Below are positions 8,259 to 17,988 of a stretch of 64,000 nt of DNA, piece after piece (the first letter of the stretch is position 1; every line of letters starts with the position of its first letter). Location: NCBI RefSeq assembly GCF_001433995.1, contig NZ_AZCX01000009.1, forward strand, positions 1 to 64,000. The letters are read 5' to 3'. Position numbers and translations under genes: made by a program. Below the pieces are notes generated by a model, which did no database searches, was not told where the DNA came from, and was given only the letters and a program-made list of their open reading frames with translations. This stretch comes from Secundilactobacillus kimchicus JCM 15530 (GTDB lineage Bacteria > Bacillota > Bacilli > Lactobacillales > Lactobacillaceae).

Positions 8259-8573
8259 CTAATTCGCGTGGCGTTGCAGAGTCGGCTGTTGGAAGGTCAT
8301 CGTTGCTTGCCGGGGCGTCACCGCGCGGTTGCTTGGAAACCCCGTCGTCCGGGCCACGATGTATAATGGCCGTTGCCGGGAGCTTTCAAACATGCGGTAG
8401 AGGTACACCCCGATGATACCGAGGCTCACCATGATGAGACCGGTGAGTAAAAACATGGCGGTGACCGCAAATTGGAGGGTGCTAAACCCTGTGAATAGGC
8501 TGATTTGGTGATTAGAGGACGTTACGTATATGGGGTTAAAACGAGCTAGTATACTATTAGTCCTGTTTTGCAA
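8259..8573 (-). pseudogene. C-terminal remnant of a family 2 glycosyltransferase
   Basis: The frame holds a transmembrane segment followed by GIIGVYLYRMFESSRQRPLYIV, the typical end of GtrB-like (bactoprenol glucosyl/mannosyl) family 2 glycosyltransferases. The catalytic N-terminal two thirds are missing, since the frame begins only about 40 residues before that segment and overlaps the stop region of copy 4. This points to a deletion or recombination that fused the tail to the surface-protein cluster. Confidence 0.7.
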
Positions 8574-9368
8574 TCATTAATGCGTAATCTGATTCGTCTA
8601 TAACACCCATATATGCAGAAATATGATCATAGAAACAAATTCCTAACCGCCATTGGCCAGTCAGACTGGCCCTTTTTTCTGCCGTATATCCGAGTTGATC
8701 GAGTTCTTCTTTGATTTTATCTAATCTGTCTTGGGTCGTAATGCCAGTTTTGGGGCTAGCAAAGCGTAAGTAGTACATCGTCTCGCCTGAAGTGCCAGGA
8801 GTTAGTAGGCTTGTTTGGGAAGAAAAGAGCTTGCCACTCGAAGCCGATAGCCCCATGGCGTATCTTGAAAGATCCAAGCTTACCGGCGTGTTTGGGAATA
8901 ATGCGATAACGGCCTTTGCTAGTTTTTGTTGTGGCGACTCATTCAGATATTGTGTGTAACTTGCGTCATCTGTTAATAGTGGGCTATTTACCCCAAAAAC
9001 TGGTGACCACTTATTATAATTTGTTAAGTAACCCCGCCAAACGTATCCCGAAACTTTTTTGTTTTCGCTAGTGATCTTATAATAAATTGAACTTTTACCC
9101 CGATAGGTCATTTTGACGCTTCGCGATAAATTCCATAGTGCGCCTGGGTAATTTTTTAAATTGTGAAGCTTGGCTGTATGGTGAGCATTCCACATGTAGG
9201 CTGTTGTACCTGATTTCTTTTGTTTCAGAGGCCAGACACGAGAGTATGCCTTTGTCTTACCCCAAGAATAATAAGCCGCATGAGCGGTCTCAGTATGCGT
9301 TGTGGTAAATGCAGCGAATCCCAGCCCGAGGGTGGTCGCTGCAAGTAATAATGCCTTGGTTTTTTCAT
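8557..9368 (-). pseudogene. Surface-protein copy 4, frameshifted at the start
   Basis: Leader GGGGGACTTAAC, ATG at 9368 and the signal-peptide codons are conserved, but the A tract after ATG has six bases where copies 1 and 2 have seven. Translation therefore leaves the frame at codon 4 and meets a stop near codon 43. With one A restored the protein reads through a signal peptide like copy 1, then YYSWGKTKAYS, and continues into the open frame (MWNAHHTAKLHNL, NLSRSVKM, IYYKI, GYVWRGYL). The rest has no further break, so the lesion is either recent or a phase-variable on/off tract. The usable open frame starts at 9195 if an internal ATG is used, without a signal peptide. Confidence 0.8.
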
Positions 9369-9421
9369 AAGTTAAGTCCCCCTCCCCCTATCATACCATA
9401 GCCACAACCGCCAACCACGGC

Positions 9422-10009
9422 CTAAAAAGCCTGACTTTTTGCTGCTTCAATCGCTGCTTGCCGGAACTCACAGGTCAACACATGGTCATTTTGAATGCCC
9501 AGCGCTTGGAGCCACGACGTCACGATTGTCGGCCCCAAAAACTTAAAACCCTTCTTTTTCAGCGTTTTACTAATTTGTTGCGCTAGCGGCGTTTGAGCCG
9601 GGACTGAAGCGCTCGTCGCAAACTGTGCGACCAGTTGGTGGCCACCCGCTTGCTGCCACAGGTAGGCGTTTAACGACTTGCCTGCTGCATGCCATCGCTT
9701 CATTTGCTGGGCGTTATTCACAGCGGCATCAATTTTACGCCGGTTGCGAATAATGCCTGTATCCTGCATCAATGCGGCAATCTTTTCCGCATCAAACGCG
9801 GCCACCTGATCGATGTCAAAATCGGCAAACGCGGCCCGGAATGCCGCCCGTTTATTGAGCACCGTTTGCCAACTCAGACCCGCTTGCATCATTTCAAGAA
9901 CCATTAACTCAAAAGTTTCAGTCTCATCAGTGGTGGGAAAGCCCCACTCGGTATCATGGTAAGTCTGCATGAGTTCATTGCCAGATTCTGCCCAATCACA
10001 TCGCGTCAT
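9422..10009 (-). CDS. tag: DNA-3-methyladenine glycosylase I
   Basis: 195 residues, full length for Tag. It excises 3-methyladenine from alkylated DNA (base excision repair, cytosol). The N-terminus MTRCDWAESGNELMQTYHDTEWG carries the typical RC.W....... Y.D.EWG signature. The Trp/Glu pocket stretch LSW..VL.KR..FR.AF and the C-terminal C(E)F zinc-type residues follow. The ATG at 10009 is chosen because GGAGG lies seven bases upstream; the longer frame to 10069 lacks a site. It overlaps the end of the isomerase-like gene by 14 bases, implying cotranscription. Confidence 0.9.
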   Translation of the reverse strand: MTRCDWAESGNELMQTYHDTEWGFPTTDETETFELMVLEMMQAGLSWQTVLNKRAAFRAAFADFDIDQVAAFDAEKIAALMQDTGIIRNRRKIDAAVNNAQQMKRWHAAGKSLNAYLWQQAGGHQLVAQFATSASVPAQTPLAQQISKTLKKKGFKFLGPTIVTSWLQALGIQNDHVLTCEFRQAAIEAAKSQAF

Positions 10010-10826
10010 GTTCTTGCCTCCAAATTTTTGAGAAGTAGTGGTGACTTTCCCGCATCTCACGGCTGTCATATTGGTCGTTCAAGTCAATTTCATAGATATT
10101 GGTCGCCTTGGGGTTCATCATGCTCGCAGCTCCCTGCCAATCAATCGCCCCTGTGCCGAGCGGTAAACTATCGTGAGTCATTCCCATGGAATCAACAAGA
10201 TGATAGTGAACCACCTGAGGACCCAACAGGCGCATCGATTCCTGTAACAACGTATTATCCCCACGAAGCACGATAAACGCGTGGCTCACATCAAAGGCTA
10301 ACCGGTAGCCGCGCTGCTGGACGAGCTGATCGACAACCGGGTTGCCGAAATCAAAAATAGGGGAAATAGAGTTTTCAAACATCACGTGATCACCACCCAA
10401 CGATTGGAAATAATCCAACCGTTTAAAGGCTAAGGTGCGGGCGGCGTCAATGGACCCAAATTCCGCTTCGATTTTAGCCGACTCTTCATTATAAGCACCG
10501 TGAACCAGCAACTGAACGTCTTTTTCTTGGGCCACTTCAATCAGGTTTTCCGTGCTACTCATCACAAAATCGTACGCCCGTGGATGCTGACTCGCCTTGA
10601 CGGCCACCTCATTATGGTAGTGTAAATAACTCATCGGGTGGTGAATGACAATCGCTTGCACGCCGCTATTTCGTACCTTATCAATCATCGCTCGCAGATG
10701 GGTTAGCCCACTAGGCGTCACATCATCCGCCTGCGTGTAAAATTCAAACACGGTTGGTTGGTACTGCAACCGTTCGTCAATCTGACGTGGGTCGGTACTG
10801 GCTTTTAACCCTAAATACGGAAACAT
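9996..10826 (-). CDS. Sugar phosphate isomerase/epimerase-like protein
   Basis: 276 residues with the AP-endonuclease 2/xylose-isomerase-like TIM-barrel pattern: HHPMSYLHYH near residue 63, LLVHGAYNEES, MFENS near residue 146, FDVSHAF near 178, VVHYHLVDS near 209 and YEIDL near 260, giving the Glu/Asp/His metal ligands. Substrate cannot be read from the sequence. It shares a transcription unit with tag, which it overlaps. Confidence 0.75.
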   Translation of the reverse strand: MFPYLGLKASTDPRQIDERLQYQPTVFEFYTQADDVTPSGLTHLRAMIDKVRNSGVQAIVIHHPMSYLHYHNEVAVKASQHPRAYDFVMSSTENLIEVAQEKDVQLLVHGAYNEESAKIEAEFGSIDAARTLAFKRLDYFQSLGGDHVMFENSISPIFDFGNPVVDQLVQQRGYRLAFDVSHAFIVLRGDNTLLQESMRLLGPQVVHYHLVDSMGMTHDSLPLGTGAIDWQGAASMMNPKATNIYEIDLNDQYDSREMRESHHYFSKIWRQEHDAM

Positions 10827-10962
10827 TCAATCACCTGCTTTCAAAAATTGCTTCTCTTCTGTTATACCATGGAAAATTAAATAATCCCTAAATTCAGGTC
10901 GCTAAATGTCAAAATCGGCACACTAAAATAACCGAATACCATTAAAGGCACCCGGTTACTGG

Positions 10963-11829
10963 TTAAATCAATGTTTTAATGGCCGAGCAAATTCGCTTGG
11001 TGACGATTGGATTATCCATCGTATACAGGTGAATCCCATCGACTCCCTCCGATAATAAATCAACGATTTGGTCAACGGCGTATGCCACTCCGGCATCGCG
11101 CAAGGCCACTTTATTGTCCGCGTAATGCCGCATCATTTTGGCAAACTTTTGGGGCAGCCCCACGCCACACATCGTGGCCATCCGTTCAACCATGTGCGCC
11201 GTGATAACAGGCATAATGCCGGCTTGAATGGGAACTGCAATCCCGGCTTCAGCCACTGCGTCTAAGAAATGATAAAAGTGGTCATTTTCAAAAAATAGTT
11301 GGGTAATGAGTTGCGAGGTGCCAGCTGCCACCTTCTCCTTGAGGTGGGCCACGTCCACCGCTAGGCTTGGGGCTTCCGGATGCACGTCAGGGTAACACGC
11401 CCCGATGATGTTGAAGTCCCCCGCCGCTTTAACAGCCGTGACTAAGTCTGACGCGTGCTGAAAGGGACCATGGGGCTGGCCGGTCGCTGGCAAGTCTCCG
11501 CGCAGCGCCAACACATTTTCCACGCCCGCATGGGTCAGCGCATCCAAGTAATCTGGCAAGGTTTCAGCGGTAAATTCCAATCCGGGAAGGTGGGGCACCG
11601 TTTCAACGCCGTAGTGCGCCTTGATATAACGACACAGCCGTAACGTACTAGCGTGGTTATCGCTACCGCCCGCTCCATACGTCACACTGATGTAGGCTGG
11701 ATCCAAGTCAGCCAGCACGTCAAGAGAGCTATAGAACCGGTTTAAAGCCGCTTCTGAGGCACCTGGCCGTGGGGGAAATACTTCGAACGAAATGACAGGC
11801 CGGTCTTTAAAACAATCAACGACCTTCAT
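10963..11829 (-). CDS. metF: Methylenetetrahydrofolate reductase
   Basis: 288 residues. Reduces 5,10-methylene-THF to 5-methyl-THF, the methyl donor for MetE. Family features visible: [10 protein letters not shown] at the start, [31 protein letters not shown] and a late [10 protein letters not shown]. The ATG at 11829, with GGGGAG upstream, is preferred over a GTG at 11844. It overlaps the metE stop by 14 bases, so the two are cotranscribed and probably translationally coupled. Confidence 0.93.
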   Translation of the reverse strand: MKVVDCFKDRPVISFEVFPPRPGASEAALNRFYSSLDVLADLDPAYISVTYGAGGSDNHASTLRLCRYIKAHYGVETVPHLPGLEFTAETLPDYLDALTHAGVENVLALRGDLPATGQPHGPFQHASDLVTAVKAAGDFNIIGACYPDVHPEAPSLAVDVAHLKEKVAAGTSQLITQLFFENDHFYHFLDAVAEAGIAVPIQAGIMPVITAHMVERMATMCGVGLPQKFAKMMRHYADNKVALRDAGVAYAVDQIVDLLSEGVDGIHLYTMDNPIVTKRICSAIKTLI

Positions 11830-14092
11830 GGACAAGCTCCCCACGGACCTGCTTCGTCGCCGCCACCACGTTTTCCAGACTTGCGACCGTTTCAGTCGTC
11901 CCCCGAGTCTTCAGACCGCAATCCGGATTGATCCAAACGTTGTCTAGTGGCAGCTTCGCCAAAATTTTGTGAATGGTTGTCGCAACTTCTTCTTCAGATG
12001 GGACCCGTGGCGAGTGAATGTCATACACGCCAGGCCCAACATGGGTCTGGAAGTGATCCTCTTGTAATGTATCCAGCAGCGTTAGGTCAGCCCGCGAAGC
12101 TTCAAATGAGATGACATCCGCATCCATGGCATCAATGGCCTCAATAATATCACCAAACTCACTGTAGCACATGTGGGTGTGAATCTGAGTTGTCGGCTGA
12201 ACCTTGCTGTGGACCAATCGGAAGGCCGGAATAGCCCAATCCAGGTACCGGGGATACCAATCCGTTTTGCGTAACGGCAAGTTTTCGCGCAACGCGGCCT
12301 CGTCAATTTGAATAATCTTAATCCCGTGACGTTCAAGATCCAAGACCTCGGCCTGAATCGCCAGCGCAATTTGGTACGTTGATTCTTGTGGTGACAAATC
12401 TTCCCGGGTAAACGACCAGTTCAATATGGTCACCGGCCCTGTCAGCATTCCTTTGACGGGCTTGTCCGTCAAACTTTGCGCATACACGGATTCAGCCACC
12501 GTGATTGGTTGGGTCCGGGCAACGTCGCCCCAGATAATTGGTGGCTTCACACAGCGGGTACCATACGATTGCACCCAAGCATTTTGAGTAAAGATAAAGC
12601 CATCCAGTTTCTCACCGAAATATTCCACCATATCGTTGCGTTCGAATTCGCCGTGAACCAGCACGTCTAAGCCAATTTTCTCCTGAAATTCGATCCACTG
12701 CTTAATTTCATGCTTGTTAAACGCATCGTACTGTTCTCTTGTAATCTCGCCGCGCTTGAACTTTGCCCGGTTTTGGCGCACTTCACGGGTCTGGGGAAAC
12801 GACCCAATGGTGGTCGTCGGTAACACTGGCAGGTTAAATTCATCAGCCTGAATTTTCAACCGCGTCGCGCGATCGGGTTCCCGGTTAAAGTCGCTGGGTT
12901 TAAGCGCCGCCACTTGCTTGGTAATGGCCTCGTTTTCTTGGTATCGTGGTGTCGCAAAGAGTTGCTGGTTCGCTTGAAGTTCAGCTTGGTTGGTAGCAGT
13001 TGCAATCGCTTTAAGGTCAGTTAATTCCGTTAATTTTTCGGCAGCAAACGCCAAGTATCGCTTGTAATGTTGCGCTAATTTCGGTTCGTTAGCCACTGTG
13101 TAAGGTACGTGTAATAAAGAACAGCTGGTCGTCAAGATAAGCTGGTCGTCCTTGACAGGCAACGATTTGATTAAGGCCAACTTTTCGTCATAGTTAGCCC
13201 GCCAGATATTTTTCCCGTTGATCACACCCGCAAACAGCACCTTGTCCGCCGGAAAACCGTTCGTTTTGACCAACTTGTCAGTTTGCGCCCCTTCCACAAA
13301 GTCCAATCCGATTCCGTCAAAGGCTTGATTGACGATAGCTTCGTAACTGTCGCGCAAATCCCCGAAGTAGGTTTGTAGTAAGACCTTCAGCAATTTCTTG
13401 GCTGCCAAAAGCGGGGTGTAAAGTGCTTGGAATAATGCTAAATCAGCCACACTTTGATCCTTCACTAAGGCCGGTTCGTCTAGTTGTACCCAATCAGCAC
13501 CCAGTTCGGCCAATTGTGATAAGACATCGGTATAGGCCGTCACAAGTTCCGGCACATAATCCGCAGCGGTTTTAGTCCCATTAAAGGCCGCTAGTTTCAA
13601 CAGTGTGTACGGGCCCACAATCGTTGGCCGGGTCTGATACCCTTGGGCCTTGGCCTCCTTGAATTCGTCAAATAACTTTGTCCCAACCAGCTTAATATCG
13701 GTCGTGTCCTCGAACTCCGGTACCAAATAATGATAGTTGGTGTTAAACCACTTCTTCATACTCAGCGCAGTGACGTCACCCTTGGGTCCCTGATAACCAC
13801 GAGCTTGCGCAAAATACTCGTCAAGCGGGGCTAAGTTTAAATCACGGTAGCGTTGTGGCACGATGTTCAACAAGTTAGCCGTATCTAACGTCGTGTCAAA
13901 GTACGAAAAGTCGCCTGATGGAATCTGGTCTAACCCCGCTTCCGTCAGTGATTGCCAATTAACTCGTCGTAGCTCACGAGCGGTTTCATCCAGCGTAGTA
14001 GCATCAATTTCGTGTTTAAAATACTTTTGAACAGCAAATTTTAATTCTCTGTGTGCCCCAATTCGAGGGTAGCCAACAACGGTTGTTTTCAT
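11816..14092 (-). CDS. metE: Cobalamin-independent methionine synthase
   Basis: 758 residues, full length. Transfers the methyl group of 5-methyl-THF-polyglutamate to homocysteine. The N-terminal half ([18 protein letters not shown]) is the folate-like duplicate barrel. The catalytic C-terminal barrel has [10 protein letters not shown] near 425, [33 protein letters not shown] with the zinc His and Cys, and a late [10 protein letters not shown] with the second zinc Cys. The ribosome site AAAAGGAGC precedes the ATG. A T-box leader upstream places it and metF under methionine-tRNA control. Confidence 0.96.
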   Translation of the reverse strand: MKTTVVGYPRIGAHRELKFAVQKYFKHEIDATTLDETARELRRVNWQSLTEAGLDQIPSGDFSYFDTTLDTANLLNIVPQRYRDLNLAPLDEYFAQARGYQGPKGDVTALSMKKWFNTNYHYLVPEFEDTTDIKLVGTKLFDEFKEAKAQGYQTRPTIVGPYTLLKLAAFNGTKTAADYVPELVTAYTDVLSQLAELGADWVQLDEPALVKDQSVADLALFQALYTPLLAAKKLLKVLLQTYFGDLRDSYEAIVNQAFDGIGLDFVEGAQTDKLVKTNGFPADKVLFAGVINGKNIWRANYDEKLALIKSLPVKDDQLILTTSCSLLHVPYTVANEPKLAQHYKRYLAFAAEKLTELTDLKAIATATNQAELQANQQLFATPRYQENEAITKQVAALKPSDFNREPDRATRLKIQADEFNLPVLPTTTIGSFPQTREVRQNRAKFKRGEITREQYDAFNKHEIKQWIEFQEKIGLDVLVHGEFERNDMVEYFGEKLDGFIFTQNAWVQSYGTRCVKPPIIWGDVARTQPITVAESVYAQSLTDKPVKGMLTGPVTILNWSFTREDLSPQESTYQIALAIQAEVLDLERHGIKIIQIDEAALRENLPLRKTDWYPRYLDWAIPAFRLVHSKVQPTTQIHTHMCYSEFGDIIEAIDAMDADVISFEASRADLTLLDTLQEDHFQTHVGPGVYDIHSPRVPSEEEVATTIHKILAKLPLDNVWINPDCGLKTRGTTETVASLENVVAATKQVRGELVHEGR

Positions 14093-14263
14093 AAAAATAT
14101 CGCTCCTTTTAGCGGTTCAGTGTCCAATAATCTAATAGTTCGTCACATCATCACATGACGGTACCAGTTAAGCCGTCACCCAACAAAAGACAAGCAGTTG
14201 CAATTTTATGACAGTGTAAATAGTATATTTTCGCCACTTGCTATCCCTCCAAATTGTCGTCAC

Positions 14264-14543
14264 AGAATCAAAAAACGCCCCTACTCTCGAGACCGAGAAT
14301 AAGGACGTTGGCACGCGTTACCACCTTACTTTAAATCCAGTTCACACTGAATTTCTTACCGAGTACCTGTTGATACCCGCGTGCTATAATGGGCACACCC
14401 ACGATGGCTTAGCCATAGCTCAGCCATCCGATTCCGTTGAAGACCATCTTCACTCGCTTCCACTACCGCTTTCCACCAACCAGCGGCTCTCTTTGAGTGG
14501 TCCCAAATTACTCATCTTCTAATCGACTTCTAATATTTGATAC
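14264..14543 (-). promoter_or_regulatory. T-box leader with methionine specifier
   Basis: On the minus strand: a Stem I with GATGAGTAA, an apical AGAGAG loop, a specifier strand GAAGATGG closed by TCTTC pairing with an upstream GAAGA, giving the specifier ATG (complement at 14445-14447). Then the T-box AGGTGGTAACGCGTG (14312-14326) and a terminator (14270-14308) with TTTTTT. Uncharged tRNA-Met would favour readthrough into metE. Confidence 0.9.
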
Positions 14544-14544
14544 A

Positions 14545-14573
14545 AAGATACACCATCTAATGAGGGTTGTCAA
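14545..14573 (-). promoter_or_regulatory. Promoter of metE-metF
   Basis: -35 TTGACA (14568-14573), 17-base spacer, -10 TATCTT (14545-14550), immediately upstream of the T-box. Confidence 0.85.
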
Positions 14574-14640
14574 CGTCAAAGTGAGGATGATCTCATTATT
14601 TTTTCGTCGATTTCTCAGTTTAATTTCTTTGAACCTGCTG

Positions 14641-16263
14641 TTAGTCTGGCAGTTCCTTATAGTCAAAATAATCGAAATCAGCCTCTTGTTCGTAGCCGCT
14701 GTAATCCACTGCAGCTAGACCAACAAAGGCCCCGGTGAAGAACCCACCATAGGTTTGCAACACGTAATCGTCGGATAAGATGGCAGCATCCAGTGACACC
14801 GGCACATCTTGCCATGTCTGACCATCGAACGAATACTGATAACCATACGATTGCTTACGGACCTGCGTTCGAAACCAGACTGCTTCGACGTCATCCGGAA
14901 TTTGAATTGCGTCATCCTTTAAATACGACGTATAGTGACCCCGGTTATTTTCGGCAACTTCAATGACGCGCCCCTTCTTTTCATCCCAGGTCACAAAAAT
15001 CCAAGACCAGTGATTGTCGTTATAGAAGTTCGTCAATCCAGCCATCTGCTGATAAGTGTACGGTTTAAACGTGACCTTGGTTTCAGCATTAAAGTTAAAG
15101 GCCTGCCATCTCCGCGCTACCATGGACACGTCAAAGTCACTGGCCAAGGAGTCACGCCCAATCAGCGTTAACTGACCCTGTCCTATGCGGCCCATGTGAT
15201 TCTCAAACGGTACCCTTAACGTATTCCATTCCAGCGCAAGTTCTGACTGATCAAAGTCATCATGCTGATCGCCATTGTCAGGTGCTTTTGTCAAAATAGC
15301 ATCTTTCGGGGCCTCAACTTCAACCTGGCCGCCGTGGCCACCGACTACCCGAGGCCACCCCTCATCGTCCCATTCAACCTTTTGGATCGACGTCTCACGC
15401 CCAAGCGTGCTCCAACCACGAGGATCGTACGCCGATTCATTCTTATGGTTCCATGGTCGCGCAACCAGTGACGCATAGTACCACTCACCACCAGGCGTAT
15501 TGACCAAGGCACCATGGCCTTGTTTCTGAAGGTAGAAATCAGGCGTATCCATGTTTGTAATAAATGGGTCACCCGGTTCCGTTTCAAACGACAGCGTATC
15601 CAATGTGCGTGACCGGGCCACCACTTCTTGGTGGGTAAAGACAGTGCCACCCTGAGCTGCAAACAAATAATAGTAACCATTGATCTGGTATAAATGGGGC
15701 CCTTCGACTAATTTCACCTGGGTGCCATTATAGATCGTCCGAGCTGTTTTTGGCTGTAGCTTCATTGTCTTAACGTCAAATTCAGTTAGTGTAATTCCGT
15801 TGAAAGGATGGTGGTATTCACGGTGATCCCAAGTTTGTTGAACTAAGTATTTCTTTCCATTTTCATCGTGAAAAAGTGACGCATCAAATCCAACCCCGTT
15901 CAACTTGATTGGGTCTGTCCACGGACCGTGAATGTCAGTTGCCGTCGTCAAGTAATTGGTCATATCTTTAAAGGCGCCTTCTGTGATCTTAACATCCGTG
16001 TAAACCAACCAGAACTTACCGTCAGCGTATGATAAATCAGGTGCCCAGATGCCACCAGAAGCCGGATTCCCTTTCATATCAAGTAGCGTTGTTGTTGATA
16101 ATGGTGAGGGCAACAAGTTCCAATGCACCATGTCTTTGGATTCGTGCAGGCGGACACCAGGGAACCACTCAAAAGTAGAATTTGCAATATAGTAGGTGTC
16201 ACCGACTCGAATCATGCTCGGATCGGCATTAAAACCGCGTAACACCGGATTTTCAATTTTCAT
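14641..16263 (-). CDS. xynB: Beta-1,4-xylosidase, glycoside hydrolase family 43
   Basis: 540 residues. Releases xylose from xylo-oligosaccharides; no signal peptide, so intracellular. The GH43 five-blade propeller carries NPVLRGFNADPSMIRVGDTYY with the base Asp, SGGIWAPDLSYADGKFWLVYT, FDASLFHDENGKKYLVQQ with the second Asp, and KLVEGPHLY with the general-acid Glu. Residues after about 320 form the usual C-terminal beta-sandwich. Length fits GH43 subfamily 11. The second of two tandem ATGs is chosen because it lies seven bases from GGAGG. It follows a GPH transporter gene by 36 bases, an import-and-cleave pair. Confidence 0.92.
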   Translation of the reverse strand: MKIENPVLRGFNADPSMIRVGDTYYIANSTFEWFPGVRLHESKDMVHWNLLPSPLSTTTLLDMKGNPASGGIWAPDLSYADGKFWLVYTDVKITEGAFKDMTNYLTTATDIHGPWTDPIKLNGVGFDASLFHDENGKKYLVQQTWDHREYHHPFNGITLTEFDVKTMKLQPKTARTIYNGTQVKLVEGPHLYQINGYYYLFAAQGGTVFTHQEVVARSRTLDTLSFETEPGDPFITNMDTPDFYLQKQGHGALVNTPGGEWYYASLVARPWNHKNESAYDPRGWSTLGRETSIQKVEWDDEGWPRVVGGHGGQVEVEAPKDAILTKAPDNGDQHDDFDQSELALEWNTLRVPFENHMGRIGQGQLTLIGRDSLASDFDVSMVARRWQAFNFNAETKVTFKPYTYQQMAGLTNFYNDNHWSWIFVTWDEKKGRVIEVAENNRGHYTSYLKDDAIQIPDDVEAVWFRTQVRKQSYGYQYSFDGQTWQDVPVSLDAAILSDDYVLQTYGGFFTGAFVGLAAVDYSGYEQEADFDYFDYKELPD

Positions 16264-16299
16264 CATTTTACCTCCAAATCACTCATTCATCGTCTTAAC

Positions 16300-17778
16300 C
16301 TAAATCTGCTTCGCCTTACGTTCTTTATCAACGGCAATGTTGATTTCTGCCACTCGCGCATCACTGAGTGGGTAACGACTCATAATGAACATCGCAACGA
16401 GCGCCAAAATAATTGGAATCCAAACCATCGACCACTGAATCCCGACCAAAGCCGAAGCTGGTTGTGATTGCGACGTCCCGTCGAACTTGAAAAAGGCATT
16501 GATATAGCCGGGAATAATACCACCCAGTGCCAGCCCAATCTTGAAAAACAGGCCCATAATTGCGTTAATGATACCGGCTACCCGCTTTTTAGAACTATAC
16601 TCACCATACGAGACCACTTCCGGCACCATCGACCACATGTAACCGGTTGCCGCTGTTAAACCCCATTGTTGCAAGAAGCGCCCAATGTATCCTAAAGTCG
16701 TGTGATCCTTGAAGCCAGGCAACGACCATGCCCAAATAATGAGACTTCCGACAATGAATAACGATAAGAAAAGGTAGAAAAAGCCCCGCTTACCAATCTT
16801 TTTACGGACAATTGGCCAGAGAAAGACGAGGAAGATCCCCGGAATTGATCCAATCAAGTTGATCGACGCCATCCATTCAGAATGGCCGACGTTGTATTGC
16901 ATGTAAAACGGCCAAACAGTGTTCCCAAAGAACATGAATGTAAACCCAACTAGGAAGAAAAGACCTAATATCTGCAGTGGCTTATTGCGTTTTAATTCGC
17001 CAAACAAATCTGAATACTTAACAGACGCTGATTCTTCCTGAGTTGGCAAGATACGTTCCTTGACGCCGAAGTAGGTGAACAGCAACATCACAAACCCAAT
17101 GACCATGTAAATGGACATGACCAAGAAGTAGGCCCCACCGGCATGTGGTGAACTGTAATCTCCCAGATTCAATTTGAGCCCAAAGAGACCAATGTCTTTT
17201 GACTGCGGGTTCGGTGATGCTAATTGCACGAAAAGTGGTAGGAACGTATAAACCAACAGGTTACCAATGTTGGCTTCGGTCATCCGAACCGTCGTTAACG
17301 TTGACACTTCATCGTTATCTCGAGTTAACGAAGCGTTTAAGGCCCCATACGGAATATTCACCAGTGAATACACCATAGCGGTCGCCATGTACGCAACAAA
17401 GGCGTAAAAAATGTTGCCCCGTAAAGCTGGGATTGGTAAAAATAACATCGCGGACAAGATGGTCAGCGGAATGCCAAATTTAACCAAAAATGGGCGGTAC
17501 TTCCCAATCTTCGGATTAAATTTATGGCGGTCAACATAGGCCCCCACCCACGGATCCCAGAAAACATTGATCCACCGAACCACTAAAAAGATGGTGGCAC
17601 CAGCTGCTGCTGAGATGCCGTAAACCGTCGTCAAGTAGAAAAGCAGCATCGACCCAATCGTCCCAAAAATAAGGTTTTGGGCCAGGTCCCCGGCGCCGTA
17701 GCTAATTCGCTCGCGCCAAGAAAGTTTGGCAAATTCATCCGTTTGCGAATTTGCAGTTTGGCTAACATTTGAAGCCAT
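16300..17778 (-). CDS. GPH-family sugar:cation symporter, probably for xylosides
   Basis: 492 residues with about 12 membrane segments. The GPH signature is visible: RISYGAGDLAQN at the start, RWINVFWDPWVGAYVDRH near 70 and GVKERI before the central loop. Located directly before the GH43 xylosidase in the same direction, so import of xylo-oligosaccharides or methyl-xylosides is inferred. A strong AAGGGGG precedes the start. A perfect cre lies upstream. Confidence 0.9.
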   Translation of the reverse strand: MASNVSQTANSQTDEFAKLSWRERISYGAGDLAQNLIFGTIGSMLLFYLTTVYGISAAAGATIFLVVRWINVFWDPWVGAYVDRHKFNPKIGKYRPFLVKFGIPLTILSAMLFLPIPALRGNIFYAFVAYMATAMVYSLVNIPYGALNASLTRDNDEVSTLTTVRMTEANIGNLLVYTFLPLFVQLASPNPQSKDIGLFGLKLNLGDYSSPHAGGAYFLVMSIYMVIGFVMLLFTYFGVKERILPTQEESASVKYSDLFGELKRNKPLQILGLFFLVGFTFMFFGNTVWPFYMQYNVGHSEWMASINLIGSIPGIFLVFLWPIVRKKIGKRGFFYLFLSLFIVGSLIIWAWSLPGFKDHTTLGYIGRFLQQWGLTAATGYMWSMVPEVVSYGEYSSKKRVAGIINAIMGLFFKIGLALGGIIPGYINAFFKFDGTSQSQPASALVGIQWSMVWIPIILALVAMFIMSRYPLSDARVAEINIAVDKERKAKQI

Positions 17779-17897
17779 GGTAGTTCCCCCTTATACTTAC
17801 AGTTGGTTTTGACAATCAACCAACTTGCGTCAAATAGTCAAATTCTATCTAAACCAGTTAAACAACTTGTATACCCACTAGTAAGCTACAACCTTAT

Positions 17898-17912
17898 TGT
17901 ATTCGCTTTCAT
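17898..17912 (-). promoter_or_regulatory. cre site (CcpA) upstream of xyloside operon
   Basis: On the minus strand ATGAAAGCGAATACA matches WTGNAANCGNWNNCW at every fixed position. It lies about 120 bases upstream of the GPH transporter start, consistent with glucose repression of the transporter-xylosidase pair. Confidence 0.8.
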
Positions 17913-17988
17913 TACCAGGTACTATCTAGTTTTCTAACGAGTAATAGTTAAATTGTGACCAATGTCACACGCAGCTTATCTACCCTGT

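Noticed and set aside
15262-15680. Several long frames opposite the xylosidase, arg, metE and xylA genes
   Set aside because: They are shadows of well-supported genes with matching family motifs, and none has its own ribosome site or protein signature.
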